Of a stretch of 64,000 nt of DNA, positions 26,115 to 36,958 are shown one piece after another; positions within the stretch are counted from its first letter, which is position 1, and each line of letters starts with the position of its first letter. This stretch comes from Aestuariibius insulae (GTDB taxonomy: Bacteria > Pseudomonadota > Alphaproteobacteria > Rhodobacterales > Rhodobacteraceae). The notes beneath the pieces are model-generated. The model saw only the letters and a program-made list of their open reading frames with translations. It searched no databases and was not told where the DNA came from. The stretch covers positions 310,001 through 374,000 of the forward strand of contig NZ_JBFONW020000003.1 of NCBI RefSeq assembly GCF_040783535.2, written 5' to 3'. Position numbers and translations under genes: made by a program.

Positions 26115-26513
26115 CTAGTTCAGCGTCCGGAGCGAGCGCAGGAAGAGGCCGATGCCTCCGGCGAGCAGGACGAGGATGACCAGCAGGTCGAAGGCGCTCA
26201 TGTGGGCGAACTGGAAATTGATGCTGGCGATCACGCCGAAGATCAGGGCGGTGAGCGAACCGGCGGCGAGGAGCCAGCCGATGAGGTTGCGCGAATTGTA
26301 GAAGATGATCCCGATGCCGAATATGAACGGCACGAGGACGAGGCCGCTGGTGATCGGGATGCCCCAGGCGGAGAACATGACGGTGCCGAAGCCGAAATTG
26401 GGCTGGATGACGATGCTGCGGAGCAGCAGATAGCCGCCCGCGCAGATCATGATAAAACCGATGAAAAAGCTGCCGATCCCGCCATCGGTGCCGCCTGCGC
26501 CGCGTCGTGCCAT
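26115..26513 (-). CDS. Small four-helix membrane protein
   Basis: The 132-residue protein has a short charged, glycine-rich N terminus (MARRGAGGTDGGIGSF) and four hydrophobic helices with small connecting loops. I do not recognise a family. It is transcribed alone towards the previous gene, and the region upstream of its start (26514-26674) carries no other gene. Confidence 0.6.
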   Translation of the reverse strand: MARRGAGGTDGGIGSFFIGFIMICAGGYLLLRSIVIQPNFGFGTVMFSAWGIPITSGLVLVPFIFGIGIIFYNSRNLIGWLLAAGSLTALIFGVIASINFQFAHMSAFDLLVILVLLAGGIGLFLRSLRTLN

Positions 26514-26674
26514 GTCTGGTGCGTCCTGCCTCGTTTGGGGCGGTTTATCCCAGGGCGGAGGCGAGATCCAGAGAGGTGACCCGCCCCGGACTTGATCCGG
26601 GGCCTCTCGCTAGCCAATTGCGATTGCATCGGAGGCAGGCTGCGGGTTTGCGATACGTGGCGGCGGGGGGAAAC

Positions 26675-26702
26675 GAAAAAGGCGCCCGGGGGTCCGGGCG
26701 CC
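26675..26702 (-). terminator. Terminator of acnA
   Basis: A 9-bp stem (GGCGCCCGG / CCGGGCGCC) with a 4-base loop; on the minus strand it ends in five T. It starts 28 bases after the acnA stop. Confidence 0.85.
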
Positions 26703-26729
26703 TTTGCTGTCTGATGCCTCGTTGGCGGG

Positions 26730-29501
<2,772 letters not shown>

Positions 29502-29716
29502 GGGGAACTCCTTGGCTGCGGTGTGGCTTGGGGGTGCAGATAGCGGGGGTGCGGTGGCCGTTCAAGGCGATAGGCAAGCGCGGTATACAATTGCACACCG
29601 TATTTGTCGAGAGGGTCCGTCTGGTCACAGTGACATGGTTCTCTCGAACCGTTGATTGGTCATTTCGGCGCGTGCCGCTTAGTCCGGTTCATGCGCTGAT
29701 GGAAAGGGATCCGGGA

Positions 29717-30409
29717 ATGATCAGAGGTATGGTTGCCGCGGCGGTGATGTGGTGCGGCCTTGCTGGAACTGCCGCTGCCGATGCGCCGGTCATCGTGGAG
29801 CTTTACACGTCGCAGGGCTGTTCGTCCTGTCCGCCCGCCGATGCCATGCTGCAGGAGTTGTCTGAGCGCGATGACGTGATCGCGCTGGCGCTGCATGTGG
29901 ATTACTGGGACTATATCGGCTGGAAAGACAGCTTCGCTCATCCTGGCCATACCGACCGCCAGCGCGGCTATGCCCGTGCGGCCGGAGAGAGCACGATCTA
30001 CACCCCGCAATTCGTCGTGGGCGGTGTGGATCACATCGTCGGCACGCAGCCCGCTGATTTGGAGCAACAGATCGAGGCGCATTTGGCGGCCCCTGATGCA
30101 GTAGAGATGGCGCTGGTGCGCGATGGCGGGGCGGTGCGCCTGACCGGAGCGGCGGGCGATCTGGCGGGACCGGTCGATCTGCATATGCTGCGGTATACGC
30201 CTGCCCAACGCGTCGCCATTCGGAAGGGCGAGAATCGCGGGCGGGTGATGGACTATTCCAACATCGTCTCGGACTGGCAGGTGATCGGGCAATGGGATCC
30301 GCGCGAAGCGCTGGATCTGCGCGTCGATGCGGCCGGAGAGCTGCCGGTCGTCGTGATCGCCCAGCGGCCGGACCATGGCCCGATCCTTGGCGCGGTGCGT
30401 TTGAGGTAG
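29717..30409 (+). CDS. DUF1223 thioredoxin-like secreted protein
   Basis: The 230-residue protein has a signal peptide (MIRGMVAAAVMWCGLAGTAAADA) and the DUF1223 hallmark VELYTSQGCSSCPPADAML, a CxxC-like thioredoxin-fold site (CSSCPPA), followed by ALHVDYWDYIGWKDSFA and YTPQFVVGG. The family is a periplasmic thioredoxin-like group of unknown substrate. The ATG at 29717 follows GGAAAGGGAT; an upstream ATG at 29699 is possible but less suited to the signal peptide. The gene ends immediately before a block of palindromes. Confidence 0.85.
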   Translation: MIRGMVAAAVMWCGLAGTAAADAPVIVELYTSQGCSSCPPADAMLQELSERDDVIALALHVDYWDYIGWKDSFAHPGHTDRQRGYARAAGESTIYTPQFVVGGVDHIVGTQPADLEQQIEAHLAAPDAVEMALVRDGGAVRLTGAAGDLAGPVDLHMLRYTPAQRVAIRKGENRGRVMDYSNIVSDWQVIGQWDPREALDLRVDAAGELPVVVIAQRPDHGPILGAVRLR

Positions 30410-30410
30410 G

Positions 30411-30487
30411 AAGAATTTTCTAGAAAATTCTTGAGATCAGATCTTTCGCCGAAAGATCTGGAGAGCAAAATCTTCTAGAAGATTTTG
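30411..30487. repeat. Three consecutive palindromes between convergent genes
   Basis: Three adjacent inverted repeats fill the gap between the DUF1223 gene and the convergent acyltransferase. The first (30411-30432) is a perfect 22-bp palindrome centred on TTCTAGAA. The second (30438-30460) has 11-bp arms CAGATCTTTCG and their complement around one C. The third (30466-30487) is another perfect 22-bp palindrome, again centred on TTCTAGAA. They are AT-rich compared with the flanking genes. They are probably transcription terminators or REP-like elements for both strands. Confidence 0.8.
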
Positions 30488-30496
30488 GCCCCCGGT

Positions 30497-31345
30497 TCAG
30501 AGCTTTCGGTTTGGTTTCCAGCGGCGGTGAAACCAGAACCACTGGCCGGGATGCGCGGCGATCTGCGTCTCGAGCCTGCGGGTCGCCTCGGCCATCATCG
30601 TTTCGGGATCGGTGTGCGGGATCGGGCCATCGACGAGGATCTCGAAATCAAGACCATTGGGCTGGCGGACCGCGAAATAGGTCAGGAGCAGAGCGTCGTA
30701 TTTCAGCGCCATCTCGGCGGCGGACAGGCTGGTCGGCGCAGGCTTGCCCATGAAATCGATCACCCCGCCATCGCGGGACCAGATGTCGAAGAAGAGCGTG
30801 GCCATTCCGCCGCCTTTGAGATGCTTGACGAAGCTCGCTGTCCCGCGCCGGCCCTGTTCGAAGATCGGGCCTGAGACCTCCTCCATCGTTTTGACGTAGT
30901 GCAGGTTGAAGAAGGGATTGGCCATCGGCCGGTAGAGACCGCCGATGGTGAAGCCCCGCGCATGCAAGGCGTGGCGCGGGACTTCGTAATTGCCGAAATG
31001 GCCTGTTGCGAAGAGGACGGGGCGCCCCTCGGACTTCGCTGTCTCGAGCGCGGCGAGGCCGTCCCCCGAGATCGGGGCGGCGGTTGCCCGTGCGATCAGA
31101 TCGGCACCCGAATAGTTTTCGATCAGGGTGCGGCCCGCATTGCCCAGCGCGTCGGATGCGATCCGGCGGCGTTTGTCCAGAGGCATGTCCGGGTCGATAT
31201 AGGCCAGATGCTCTATTGCGCGTTTGCGAAAGCCCGCCAGCGGGCCGACAATGCGGCGGATCGCCTGGTCGAGAAACCAGAGCCGGGTTCGGTAGGGCAA
31301 GCGCCTGGCTGTCCAGATCAGACCCCGGGCGATGCGGTCGGTCAC
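30497..31345 (-). CDS. LpxL/HtrB-type lipid A acyltransferase
   Basis: This 282-residue inner-membrane protein belongs to the lysophospholipid/lipid A acyltransferase family, which adds secondary acyl chains to lipid A. The catalytic HX4(D/E) motif is in FATGHFGNYEVPRHA, with the later GLYRPMANPFFN and DIWSRDGGVIDFMGKPAPTS regions. I favour the GTG at 31345, which overlaps the stop of the upstream gene (GTGA) like the other genes of this operon; an ATG at 31387 would add 14 residues. It is the last gene of a five-gene minus-strand operon beginning with the split hydratase. Confidence 0.85.
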   Translation of the reverse strand: MTDRIARGLIWTARRLPYRTRLWFLDQAIRRIVGPLAGFRKRAIEHLAYIDPDMPLDKRRRIASDALGNAGRTLIENYSGADLIARATAAPISGDGLAALETAKSEGRPVLFATGHFGNYEVPRHALHARGFTIGGLYRPMANPFFNLHYVKTMEEVSGPIFEQGRRGTASFVKHLKGGGMATLFFDIWSRDGGVIDFMGKPAPTSLSAAEMALKYDALLLTYFAVRQPNGLDFEILVDGPIPHTDPETMMAEATRRLETQIAAHPGQWFWFHRRWKPNRKL

Positions 31346-32253
31346 CCGGTTGGCGGCGCCGCCTTCGTCCTGTCTGAACTGTCCCATTCACTGGCCTTCG
31401 GTTCTTTGGCCCTTGCCTCGCGATGCCAGACATAAAGACCGGCCCCCACGATCACAAGCGCGCCCGCAACGGTCGCTGCGTCAGGCCAGAGGCCGAAGAC
31501 GGCGAGCTGGAGAAGCATGGCCCAGAGGAAGGACGCGTAAAAGAAGGGGGCAACCACGCTCGCTTCGGCCAGGCTGAGGGCGCGGATGAGAAAGAGCTGT
31601 CCCGCCGCGCCGAAAAGACCGATGCCGATCAGAAACGGCCAGTCGGAAGCGATGAGCGGCTCCCAGGCGAAGGGGACGGCGGCGGTCAGGAACACCATCG
31701 CGAAGAGCGGTGCGTAGAAGAGTGAGGTCCAGACATCCTCGTCGCTGCCGACAAAGCGGGTGGCCAGCGCGTAGCCTGCGTAGCAGAGCGTGCCCGCCAC
31801 TGGCAGGAGAGCCCAAACCGTGAAGGCTTCGGTGCCAGGCCGGATGATGAGAAGCGCTCCGGTCAGGCCCACCAGCACGGCGAGGAGGCGGGCGCGGCCC
31901 AGTTTTTCCCCGAGGATGAAGGCGCCGCCGAGGGTAAGCCAGAAGGGGGCGATTTGGGCGATGGCGATGTTTTCGGCCAGATCAAGCACCTCGTAGCCCG
32001 CAAAGAAGAAGACGGTTGCGGCGAAAAGGCAGACCGAGCGGAGCAGTTGGAGCTTTGGATAGCGGGTCCGGAGAACGCGGCGCGCGCGCGACAGGATGAG
32101 GAGCGTGACGAGCAGGGCCTGCACGGCGTAACGGAACCAGAGGGTCTGAAGCAGGTGGACGCGGTCGGCCAGAAGCTTGGCCATCAGGTCCATGCAGGTG
32201 AACATAAGGCCCGCCGCAAGAAAGATGAGGATGCCGCGGGCTGCGGCGCTCAC
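31342..32253 (-). CDS. EamA/DMT-family permease
   Basis: The 303-residue protein has ten hydrophobic helices in two EamA repeats (for example MDLMAKLLADRVHLLQTLWFRYAV near the start). The family exports metabolites, amino acids or nucleotide-type compounds. Four bases overlap both the hydratase alpha gene upstream and, with the GTG start, the acyltransferase downstream. Substrate is unknown; a link to the hydratase is possible from the tight coupling. Confidence 0.85.
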   Translation of the reverse strand: MSAAARGILIFLAAGLMFTCMDLMAKLLADRVHLLQTLWFRYAVQALLVTLLILSRARRVLRTRYPKLQLLRSVCLFAATVFFFAGYEVLDLAENIAIAQIAPFWLTLGGAFILGEKLGRARLLAVLVGLTGALLIIRPGTEAFTVWALLPVAGTLCYAGYALATRFVGSDEDVWTSLFYAPLFAMVFLTAAVPFAWEPLIASDWPFLIGIGLFGAAGQLFLIRALSLAEASVVAPFFYASFLWAMLLQLAVFGLWPDAATVAGALVIVGAGLYVWHREARAKEPKASEWDSSDRTKAAPPTG

Positions 32254-32876
32254 CCCGGCTGCCTTGGCAAGCCGGTGCCGATCATGCTGTCGCGGGTGAC
32301 GAGAGCGGCAAGAGCGTCTTCGGTCATGTCGTCCGTTCCGGCGGGGCGTTCGGGCAGCACGATGTAGCGCATGTCGGCGGTGCTGTCATGGACGCGCAGC
32401 TCGATGCCCTCGGGCAGGGTCAGGCCGAATTCGGCAAGGACCGAGCGCGGCTCGCGCACGGTGCGGGAGCGGTAGGCGCGGGTTTTATACCAGTCGGGCG
32501 GCGGGCCGATCAGGTAGCGCGGGTAGCAGGAGCAAAGCGTGCAGACGACGACGTTATGCAGGCCCGGTCTATTCTCCAGCGCTATCAGGTGCATCGGGCC
32601 GATATCGAAGCCCATCTCGCGGCAGGCGGCGGAGGCGTCGGTGAGCAGGCGCACCTTGAAGTCCGGATCGGTCCAGGCGCGGGCGATGACGCGGGCGCCG
32701 TCCGTGGGAGAGCGGGCGTCCATCCGGTCGATGGCGCCTGCGATCTCCTCTGGCGTGGTGACGCCTTTTTCGACGAGAAGCTCGCGCACGGCGATCTCCA
32801 TCGTCTGCCAGTAGGTGAGCGGCTCGTCATTGTCGGGGCGCGGCGGGGTGTGATGGTCGTGATGATCGTGGGGCAT
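32250..32876 (-). CDS. Cobalt-type nitrile hydratase alpha / thiocyanate hydrolase gamma-like subunit
   Basis: The 208-residue catalytic subunit carries the metal site VCTLCSC at residues 111-117. In this family the Thr in that motif marks the cobalt form (Fe enzymes have Ser), and the second and third cysteines become oxidised. The family-type YLIGPPPDWYKTRAYRSRTVREPRSVL follows. The N terminus is His-rich (PHDHHDHHT). The ATG at 32876 lies one base from the beta C-terminal gene. Because the beta parts are split, it may be nitrile hydratase or a thiocyanate-hydrolase-like enzyme; sequence alone does not decide. Confidence 0.9.
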   Translation of the reverse strand: MPHDHHDHHTPPRPDNDEPLTYWQTMEIAVRELLVEKGVTTPEEIAGAIDRMDARSPTDGARVIARAWTDPDFKVRLLTDASAACREMGFDIGPMHLIALENRPGLHNVVVCTLCSCYPRYLIGPPPDWYKTRAYRSRTVREPRSVLAEFGLTLPEGIELRVHDSTADMRYIVLPERPAGTDDMTEDALAALVTRDSMIGTGLPRQPG

Positions 32877-32877
32877 G

Positions 32878-33144
32878 TCAGTCTGCGGGCTCCAGCCAGT
32901 GGGCGTAGATCTCGGCCTCGAGCGTGTCGCCCGGGGCCTCTGCCGTGTCGCCCCAGATGTCGCGCATGGTGAAGCGGACGCGGTAGAGGGCGAGGTTCTT
33001 GGCAGCAAGGCCGTAAGCGCCTTGTTCGGGGTTGGGGAAGGGGCCGAGTTTGCGTTCGATCGTACCGGTTTTCCCGCGCAGATAGGCGGGGGTGCGGATA
33101 TGGCCGGGCGGGTGCCAGTTGCGGACGCGCACGCGGCTTGTCAT
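32878..33144 (-). CDS. Nitrile hydratase beta subunit, C-terminal domain as a separate protein
   Basis: The 88-residue protein matches the SH3-like C-terminal domain of nitrile hydratase beta: it has VRNWHPPGHIRTPAYLRGKTGTIE, then the LYRVRF and WGDTAEAPGDTLEAEIYAHWLEPA segments. The helical N-terminal half of the usual beta subunit is encoded by the next upstream gene, overlapping by four bases (ATGA). The two start and stop codons are distinct, with no sign of a recent frameshift joining them. In thiocyanate hydrolase the same two parts are separate alpha and beta subunits. Confidence 0.85.
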   Translation of the reverse strand: MTSRVRVRNWHPPGHIRTPAYLRGKTGTIERKLGPFPNPEQGAYGLAAKNLALYRVRFTMRDIWGDTAEAPGDTLEAEIYAHWLEPAD

Positions 33145-33476
33145 TGCGCGGCCTCGCCGTAGCTGGCGCCGCGGGCGGAGATCTTCTCCATCCGCAAGGC
33201 TAGGTCGGCGGGGGAGTAGATGCCCGCCTCGATCAGGTTGCGATTGACCGAGGAGATCCAGCGTTCGTAGTAGGTCATCGTCTCGAAGGCGTCGGGGGGT
33301 AGATCCTCGATCGCGCGGCGCAGGCCGTCGACGGTGAAGATCCCCTTGCCCGCGCAAAGGACGAGGAGCGCATCGACCCGCTTTTCCCAAAGGGCGAAGT
33401 CATGGTCGTCCTTGGGCACGGGACCGGCGATATCGCCGCCCATATCGTGCCAGGATTTGATCGGAGGGTTGGACAT
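33141..33476 (-). CDS. Nitrile hydratase beta subunit, N-terminal domain as a separate protein
   Basis: The 111-residue protein matches the helical N-terminal part of nitrile hydratase beta: HDMGG near the start (residue 9 on), GPVP, then FALWEKRVDALL and AIEDLPPDAFETMTYYERWISSVNRNLIEAG. Such short proteins are also annotated as nitrile hydratase accessory/activator proteins (the NhlE type involved in cobalt insertion), so it could be subunit, activator or both. The start is uncertain (ATG at 33476 or 33512; neither has a strong ribosome binding site). It heads the operon, 47 bases after the fliG-like gene on the same strand. Confidence 0.8.
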   Translation of the reverse strand: MSNPPIKSWHDMGGDIAGPVPKDDHDFALWEKRVDALLVLCAGKGIFTVDGLRRAIEDLPPDAFETMTYYERWISSVNRNLIEAGIYSPADLALRMEKISARGASYGEAAQ

Positions 33477-33523
33477 GGCGGCAGGGTATGTGCCTGCTCG
33501 CCGTGTGTCCATGGCGCGCGGGG

Positions 33524-34594
33524 TCAGCTGTTTTTCTGGGCGCTGTCGTCGATGAGAGTGATGTCGCCCTTTGCGGCCAGACTTCGGATCGCGTCGACGA
33601 CTTCCATCATCGCCGCCTCGCCGTCGGTTTCGGAGACCTTTCCCATCTCCTCCATCTGGTCGCGAAGCTGGTCGGCCATGCGTTGCGGCAGGTTTTCGAG
33701 CAGGAAGTCCGTGGCTGCGGCATCCGCTTCGCGTCCTGCCTGGGCGCCGATCATGGCTGTCACGAGGATCTGTGGCGCAACGTCCCGAAGGAGCGCCGGG
33801 ACGTCTCCGGGATCGAGGCGGGTCGGGATATTGGCGAAGGTGAAGATCGCGCGCCGCACGCGGGTCGCGAAATCGGCGTCGGTTTCGGTGAGGGCGCCCA
33901 GCACCTCGTCCCGTGTCGAGGCGCGCGAGGAATTGAGAATTGCGCCGATGCGGTCCACCGGATCCCCGTCGAAGGCCTGAACCGGTCGATCCTCGATCTG
34001 GTGCAGAAGGGCGGCGCCGATGCGGGCGACGGCGGAGGGGGTCACGGCAGAGGTCTGCGAGACGGCATAGGTGATGCGGCGCGCGCGCGGGCCGGGCAGG
34101 CGGCCTAGAAGGGCGGCGGCGGTTTTGACCGGTAGCTTGGAGAGAAGGACCGCGCTGACCTCCACGCTTTCCTGTTCGAGAAGCGGCAGCAATTCATCCT
34201 CGTCCGCGATCTTGAGGCGATCCCAGGGATCGGCCTCTACCCCCGATCCGATGCGGTTGCGAAAGGCGGTGGCGGCGACATCGCTGATCTTGCCGTCCAG
34301 AAGGGTCAGGACGCCGTCCGGGCCGCCTGCGCCGCTTAGTGCAAGCTGTTCGAGATCGGAGGCAAATTCGGCGGCGACCGCCTGGAGCGTCGCCTTATCG
34401 ATGGAGGGGATATCGGCCAACGCTTCGGTGAGCGACAGCTGAACCTCGATCGGCAGGCTGGCGAGCGAAAAGTCCGTACCTTCGGCGATCAGCCACTTGA
34501 CAACAATCGCCGCTTTCTTGCGGCCCGAGAGCGCTAGCGGCGCTGGCGGAGGAGGCGCGGTCTGGGGAGCGGTCGCGAGCTGAGCCGTGGTCAT
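33524..34594 (-). CDS. Orphan FliG-like flagellar motor switch protein
   Basis: The 356-residue protein shows FliG-type repeats: an N-terminal SGRKKAAIVVKWLIAEG, a middle ESVEVSAVLLSKLPVKTAAALLGRLP and a C-terminal FTFANIPTRLDPGDVPALLR with ENLPQRMADQLRDQMEEMG. FliG couples the rotor to the stator in the flagellar motor. No other flagellar genes are near, and the N terminus is proline-rich (APQTAPPPPAPLA). It could be the only FliG of the genome placed apart, or a paralogue with another role. Confidence 0.8.
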   Translation of the reverse strand: MTTAQLATAPQTAPPPPAPLALSGRKKAAIVVKWLIAEGTDFSLASLPIEVQLSLTEALADIPSIDKATLQAVAAEFASDLEQLALSGAGGPDGVLTLLDGKISDVAATAFRNRIGSGVEADPWDRLKIADEDELLPLLEQESVEVSAVLLSKLPVKTAAALLGRLPGPRARRITYAVSQTSAVTPSAVARIGAALLHQIEDRPVQAFDGDPVDRIGAILNSSRASTRDEVLGALTETDADFATRVRRAIFTFANIPTRLDPGDVPALLRDVAPQILVTAMIGAQAGREADAAATDFLLENLPQRMADQLRDQMEEMGKVSETDGEAAMMEVVDAIRSLAAKGDITLIDDSAQKNS

Positions 34595-34683
34595 GAGAGG
34601 GTCATCCTTGCCTTAACCAGTTCCCCGCTTTTCGCTTGGAAAGGTGAAGGAAAGGCTAAGGATGACCACCTGGTTCGTCTGCC

Positions 34684-35214
34684 TTAGTAGCTGGGGCCGG
34701 TTCCGCTTTCGAGGGCGAGGCGCAAGGATACTTCTGCCCATGTATCGCGGCCGCCGCGGGTGCGGATTTCGGTTAGTTGGGCGCGGGCGGCGTCCAGATC
34801 TCCGGCTTCGGCATAGCCCTGGCCCATATAAGAGCGGGCGAGCAGGTTGTCTGGATTAGCGCTGAGCGCGGCCTGGTAATACCGCTCTGCCCCTGCCTGA
34901 TCGCCCATCTTGCGAGCGGTGAAGCCCAGATAGGTCAGCGTGCGGTCATCGCTTTGGTCCATCGCGGCCAGTACGTGGCGGGCGTCGTTATGGCGGTCCG
35001 CATAGGCCAGCTCGCGCGCGGCATCATAGCGGCTGTCATCGTCAAAGCGCGCATCCTTGGGGTCGGCGCAGGCCTTTGTTGCTTCGTCGTAGATCTGGCC
35101 GTTCTCGCATTGGGTCGTCGTCTCGGTCGGGGTGGGCGGGGTGCTGCCGCCGCCGCCTGCCGCCAGAAGGGTAGACGGAACGAGGAGGGGGAGGGCAAGA
35201 ACAAAGGCGCGCAT
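34684..35214 (-). CDS. Secreted TPR protein with a cysteine motif
   Basis: The 176-residue protein has a signal peptide (MRAFVLALPLLVPSTLLAAGGG), then a short cysteine motif CENGQIYDEATKACADP, then tetratricopeptide-like helices (YADRHNDARHVLAAMDQ, YLGFTARKMGDQAGAERYYQAAL, ARSYMGQGYAEAGDLDAAR). It is likely periplasmic and mediates protein contacts. A similar cysteine motif occurs in the small protein encoded just upstream on the same strand, which suggests related partners. Confidence 0.75.
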   Translation of the reverse strand: MRAFVLALPLLVPSTLLAAGGGGSTPPTPTETTTQCENGQIYDEATKACADPKDARFDDDSRYDAARELAYADRHNDARHVLAAMDQSDDRTLTYLGFTARKMGDQAGAERYYQAALSANPDNLLARSYMGQGYAEAGDLDAARAQLTEIRTRGGRDTWAEVSLRLALESGTGPSY

Positions 35215-35265
35215 TATTTGGAAACTCCTAAAACTGATACCGGGGACTATAGGACGATCGGATGG

Positions 35266-35296
35266 AAAAACGGCCCCCGATCTGATCGAGGGCCGT
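35266..35296 (-). terminator. Terminator of the small cysteine protein gene
   Basis: On the minus strand a 12-bp stem (one G-T pair) with a 3-base CAG loop is followed by five T. It starts 22 bases after the stop of the 54-residue gene. Confidence 0.85.
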
Positions 35297-35317
35297 TCAG
35301 ATAAGTGTGATCGCAGC

Positions 35318-35482
35318 TTAGCTTGTGGTGACGGGCGTGCAGGTGCCGGACGCCTCGTCGAAGGTCGAACCTTCGGCGCAGGACATCGCCTGCTGCTGTT
35401 TCTCGTAGTTGCAACCGGCCGCCATGGCGAGACCCGGAAGGATCGTGATCGCGGCAGCGGTGAGGAGGGTCTTGAAGGTCAT
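35318..35482 (-). CDS. Small secreted cysteine protein
   Basis: This 54-residue gene starts MTFKTLLTAAAITILPGLAMAAGC, a clear signal peptide, and continues with about 32 residues after cleavage, containing three cysteines (GCNYE, MSCAEGS, GTCTPV). The part CAEGSTFDEASGTC resembles CENGQIYDEATKAC in the neighbouring TPR protein. It has a GGAGACGCCCTG-like ribosome binding site and its own terminator, so it is a real gene though short. Function is unknown; small proteins like this beside purB are sometimes wrongly named adenylosuccinate lyase. Confidence 0.75.
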   Translation of the reverse strand: MTFKTLLTAAAITILPGLAMAAGCNYEKQQQAMSCAEGSTFDEASGTCTPVTTS

Positions 35483-35587
35483 CAGGGCGTCTCCTTGAAC
35501 TGGGTATAGACATTATCTTGCATGGCTGAGGGTAACGCAGGTTGCCGCTGGGTCAAACAGTCAATGTGCGGCACACTGTCCCGAGTA

Positions 35588-36892
35588 TCAGGTTTTGAAG
35601 ACCCGGTCGAAGATCGTGTCGACATGTTTGGTATGGTAGCCAAGGTCGAACTTATCGTCGATCTCGGCCTCCGAGAGGGCTGCTGTCACGTCCGGATCGG
35701 CCTTGAGCTCGGCCCGGAAATCGGCGCCGTCTTCCCAGACTTTCATCGCGTTGCGCTGTACGAGCGTATAGGCGTCCTCGCGGCTCACGCCGTTCTGGGT
35801 CAGAGCCAGCAGGACGCGCTGGGAATGGACGAGGCCGCGATGGCGGTCGAGATTCTCCATCATGTTGGCCGGGTAGATCACCAGCTTGTCGATAACCTGC
35901 GTCATGCGAGCGAGGGCGAAATCGAGCGTGACGGTGGTGTCGGGGCCGATCATGCGCTCGACGGAGCTGTGGGAGATGTCGCGTTCGTGCCAGAGGGCCA
36001 CGTTCTCCATCGCGGGTGTGACGGCCATGCGCACGAGGCGGGCGAGGCCGGTCAGGTTCTCGGTCAGAACCGGGTTGCGCTTGTGCGGCATGGCCGAGGA
36101 GCCTTTCTGGCCAGGGGAGAAATATTCCTCGACCTCAAGGACTTCGGTGCGTTGGAGGTGCCGGATCTCGGTCGCGATGTTTTCGATCGAAGAGGCGATG
36201 ACGCCGAGCGTGGCGAAGAACATGGCGTGCCGGTCGCGGGGGATTACCTGGGTACTGATCGGCTCTGGCGTGAGGCCGAGCTGGTCGCAGACATGGGCTT
36301 CGACGCGCGGATCGATATTGGCAAACGTGCCGACCGCACCGGAGATAGCGCCGGTGGCGATTTCGGCACGGGCGTTTTCGAGCCGGGTTTTGCCGCGCGC
36401 GATCTCGGCATGGAAACGCGCGAATTTGAGGCCCATCGTGGTCGGCTCGGCGTGGATCCCGTGGGAGCGGCCGATGGCGATGTCGTATTTATGTTCATGC
36501 GCGCGGCGGTGGAGCGCGGCGAGCAGATTATCCATGCCTTTGAGGAGAAGGTCGGTGGCCTGGGTCAGCTGTACGTTGAAGGCGGTGTCGAGCACATCCG
36601 AGGAGGTCATGCCCTGATGGACGAAGCGGGCCTCGTCGCTGCCGACATGTTCGGCGAGATGGGTGAGGAAGGCGATGACGTCGTGCTTGGTCACACGCTC
36701 GATCTCGTCGATGCGGTCGACGTCGAATTCCACGTCTTTCGCTTTCCAGACGGCTTCGGCATTCTCGCGCGGGATCAGGCCCAGATCCGCCATCGCGTCG
36801 CAGGCATGGGCCTCGATCTGATACCAGATGCGGAACTTGCTCTGAGGGCTCCAGATGGCGACCATGTCGGGGCGGGAATAACGTGGGATCAA
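35588..36892 (-). CDS. purB: Adenylosuccinate lyase
   Basis: The 434-residue enzyme catalyses two steps of purine synthesis (SAICAR and adenylosuccinate cleavage). The fumarase/aspartase-family signature GSSAMPHKRNPVLTENL with the catalytic serine is present, as is the N-terminal IPRYSRPDMVAIWSP typical of this type and the GMTSSDVLDTAFN region. The start is the TTG at 36892, giving the family-normal N terminus LIPRYSRPDM and preceded by GGAGAG; the first ATG (Met of PDMV) would remove conserved residues. It diverges from the DUF6314 gene. Confidence 0.96.
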   Translation of the reverse strand: MIPRYSRPDMVAIWSPQSKFRIWYQIEAHACDAMADLGLIPRENAEAVWKAKDVEFDVDRIDEIERVTKHDVIAFLTHLAEHVGSDEARFVHQGMTSSDVLDTAFNVQLTQATDLLLKGMDNLLAALHRRAHEHKYDIAIGRSHGIHAEPTTMGLKFARFHAEIARGKTRLENARAEIATGAISGAVGTFANIDPRVEAHVCDQLGLTPEPISTQVIPRDRHAMFFATLGVIASSIENIATEIRHLQRTEVLEVEEYFSPGQKGSSAMPHKRNPVLTENLTGLARLVRMAVTPAMENVALWHERDISHSSVERMIGPDTTVTLDFALARMTQVIDKLVIYPANMMENLDRHRGLVHSQRVLLALTQNGVSREDAYTLVQRNAMKVWEDGADFRAELKADPDVTAALSEAEIDDKFDLGYHTKHVDTIFDRVFKT

Positions 36893-36958
36893 GGGAACTC
36901 TCCGAACGGGGATGTGACGGGGGCGTCTTAAGTGGGGACGGGCGGGGGAACAAGCGGG

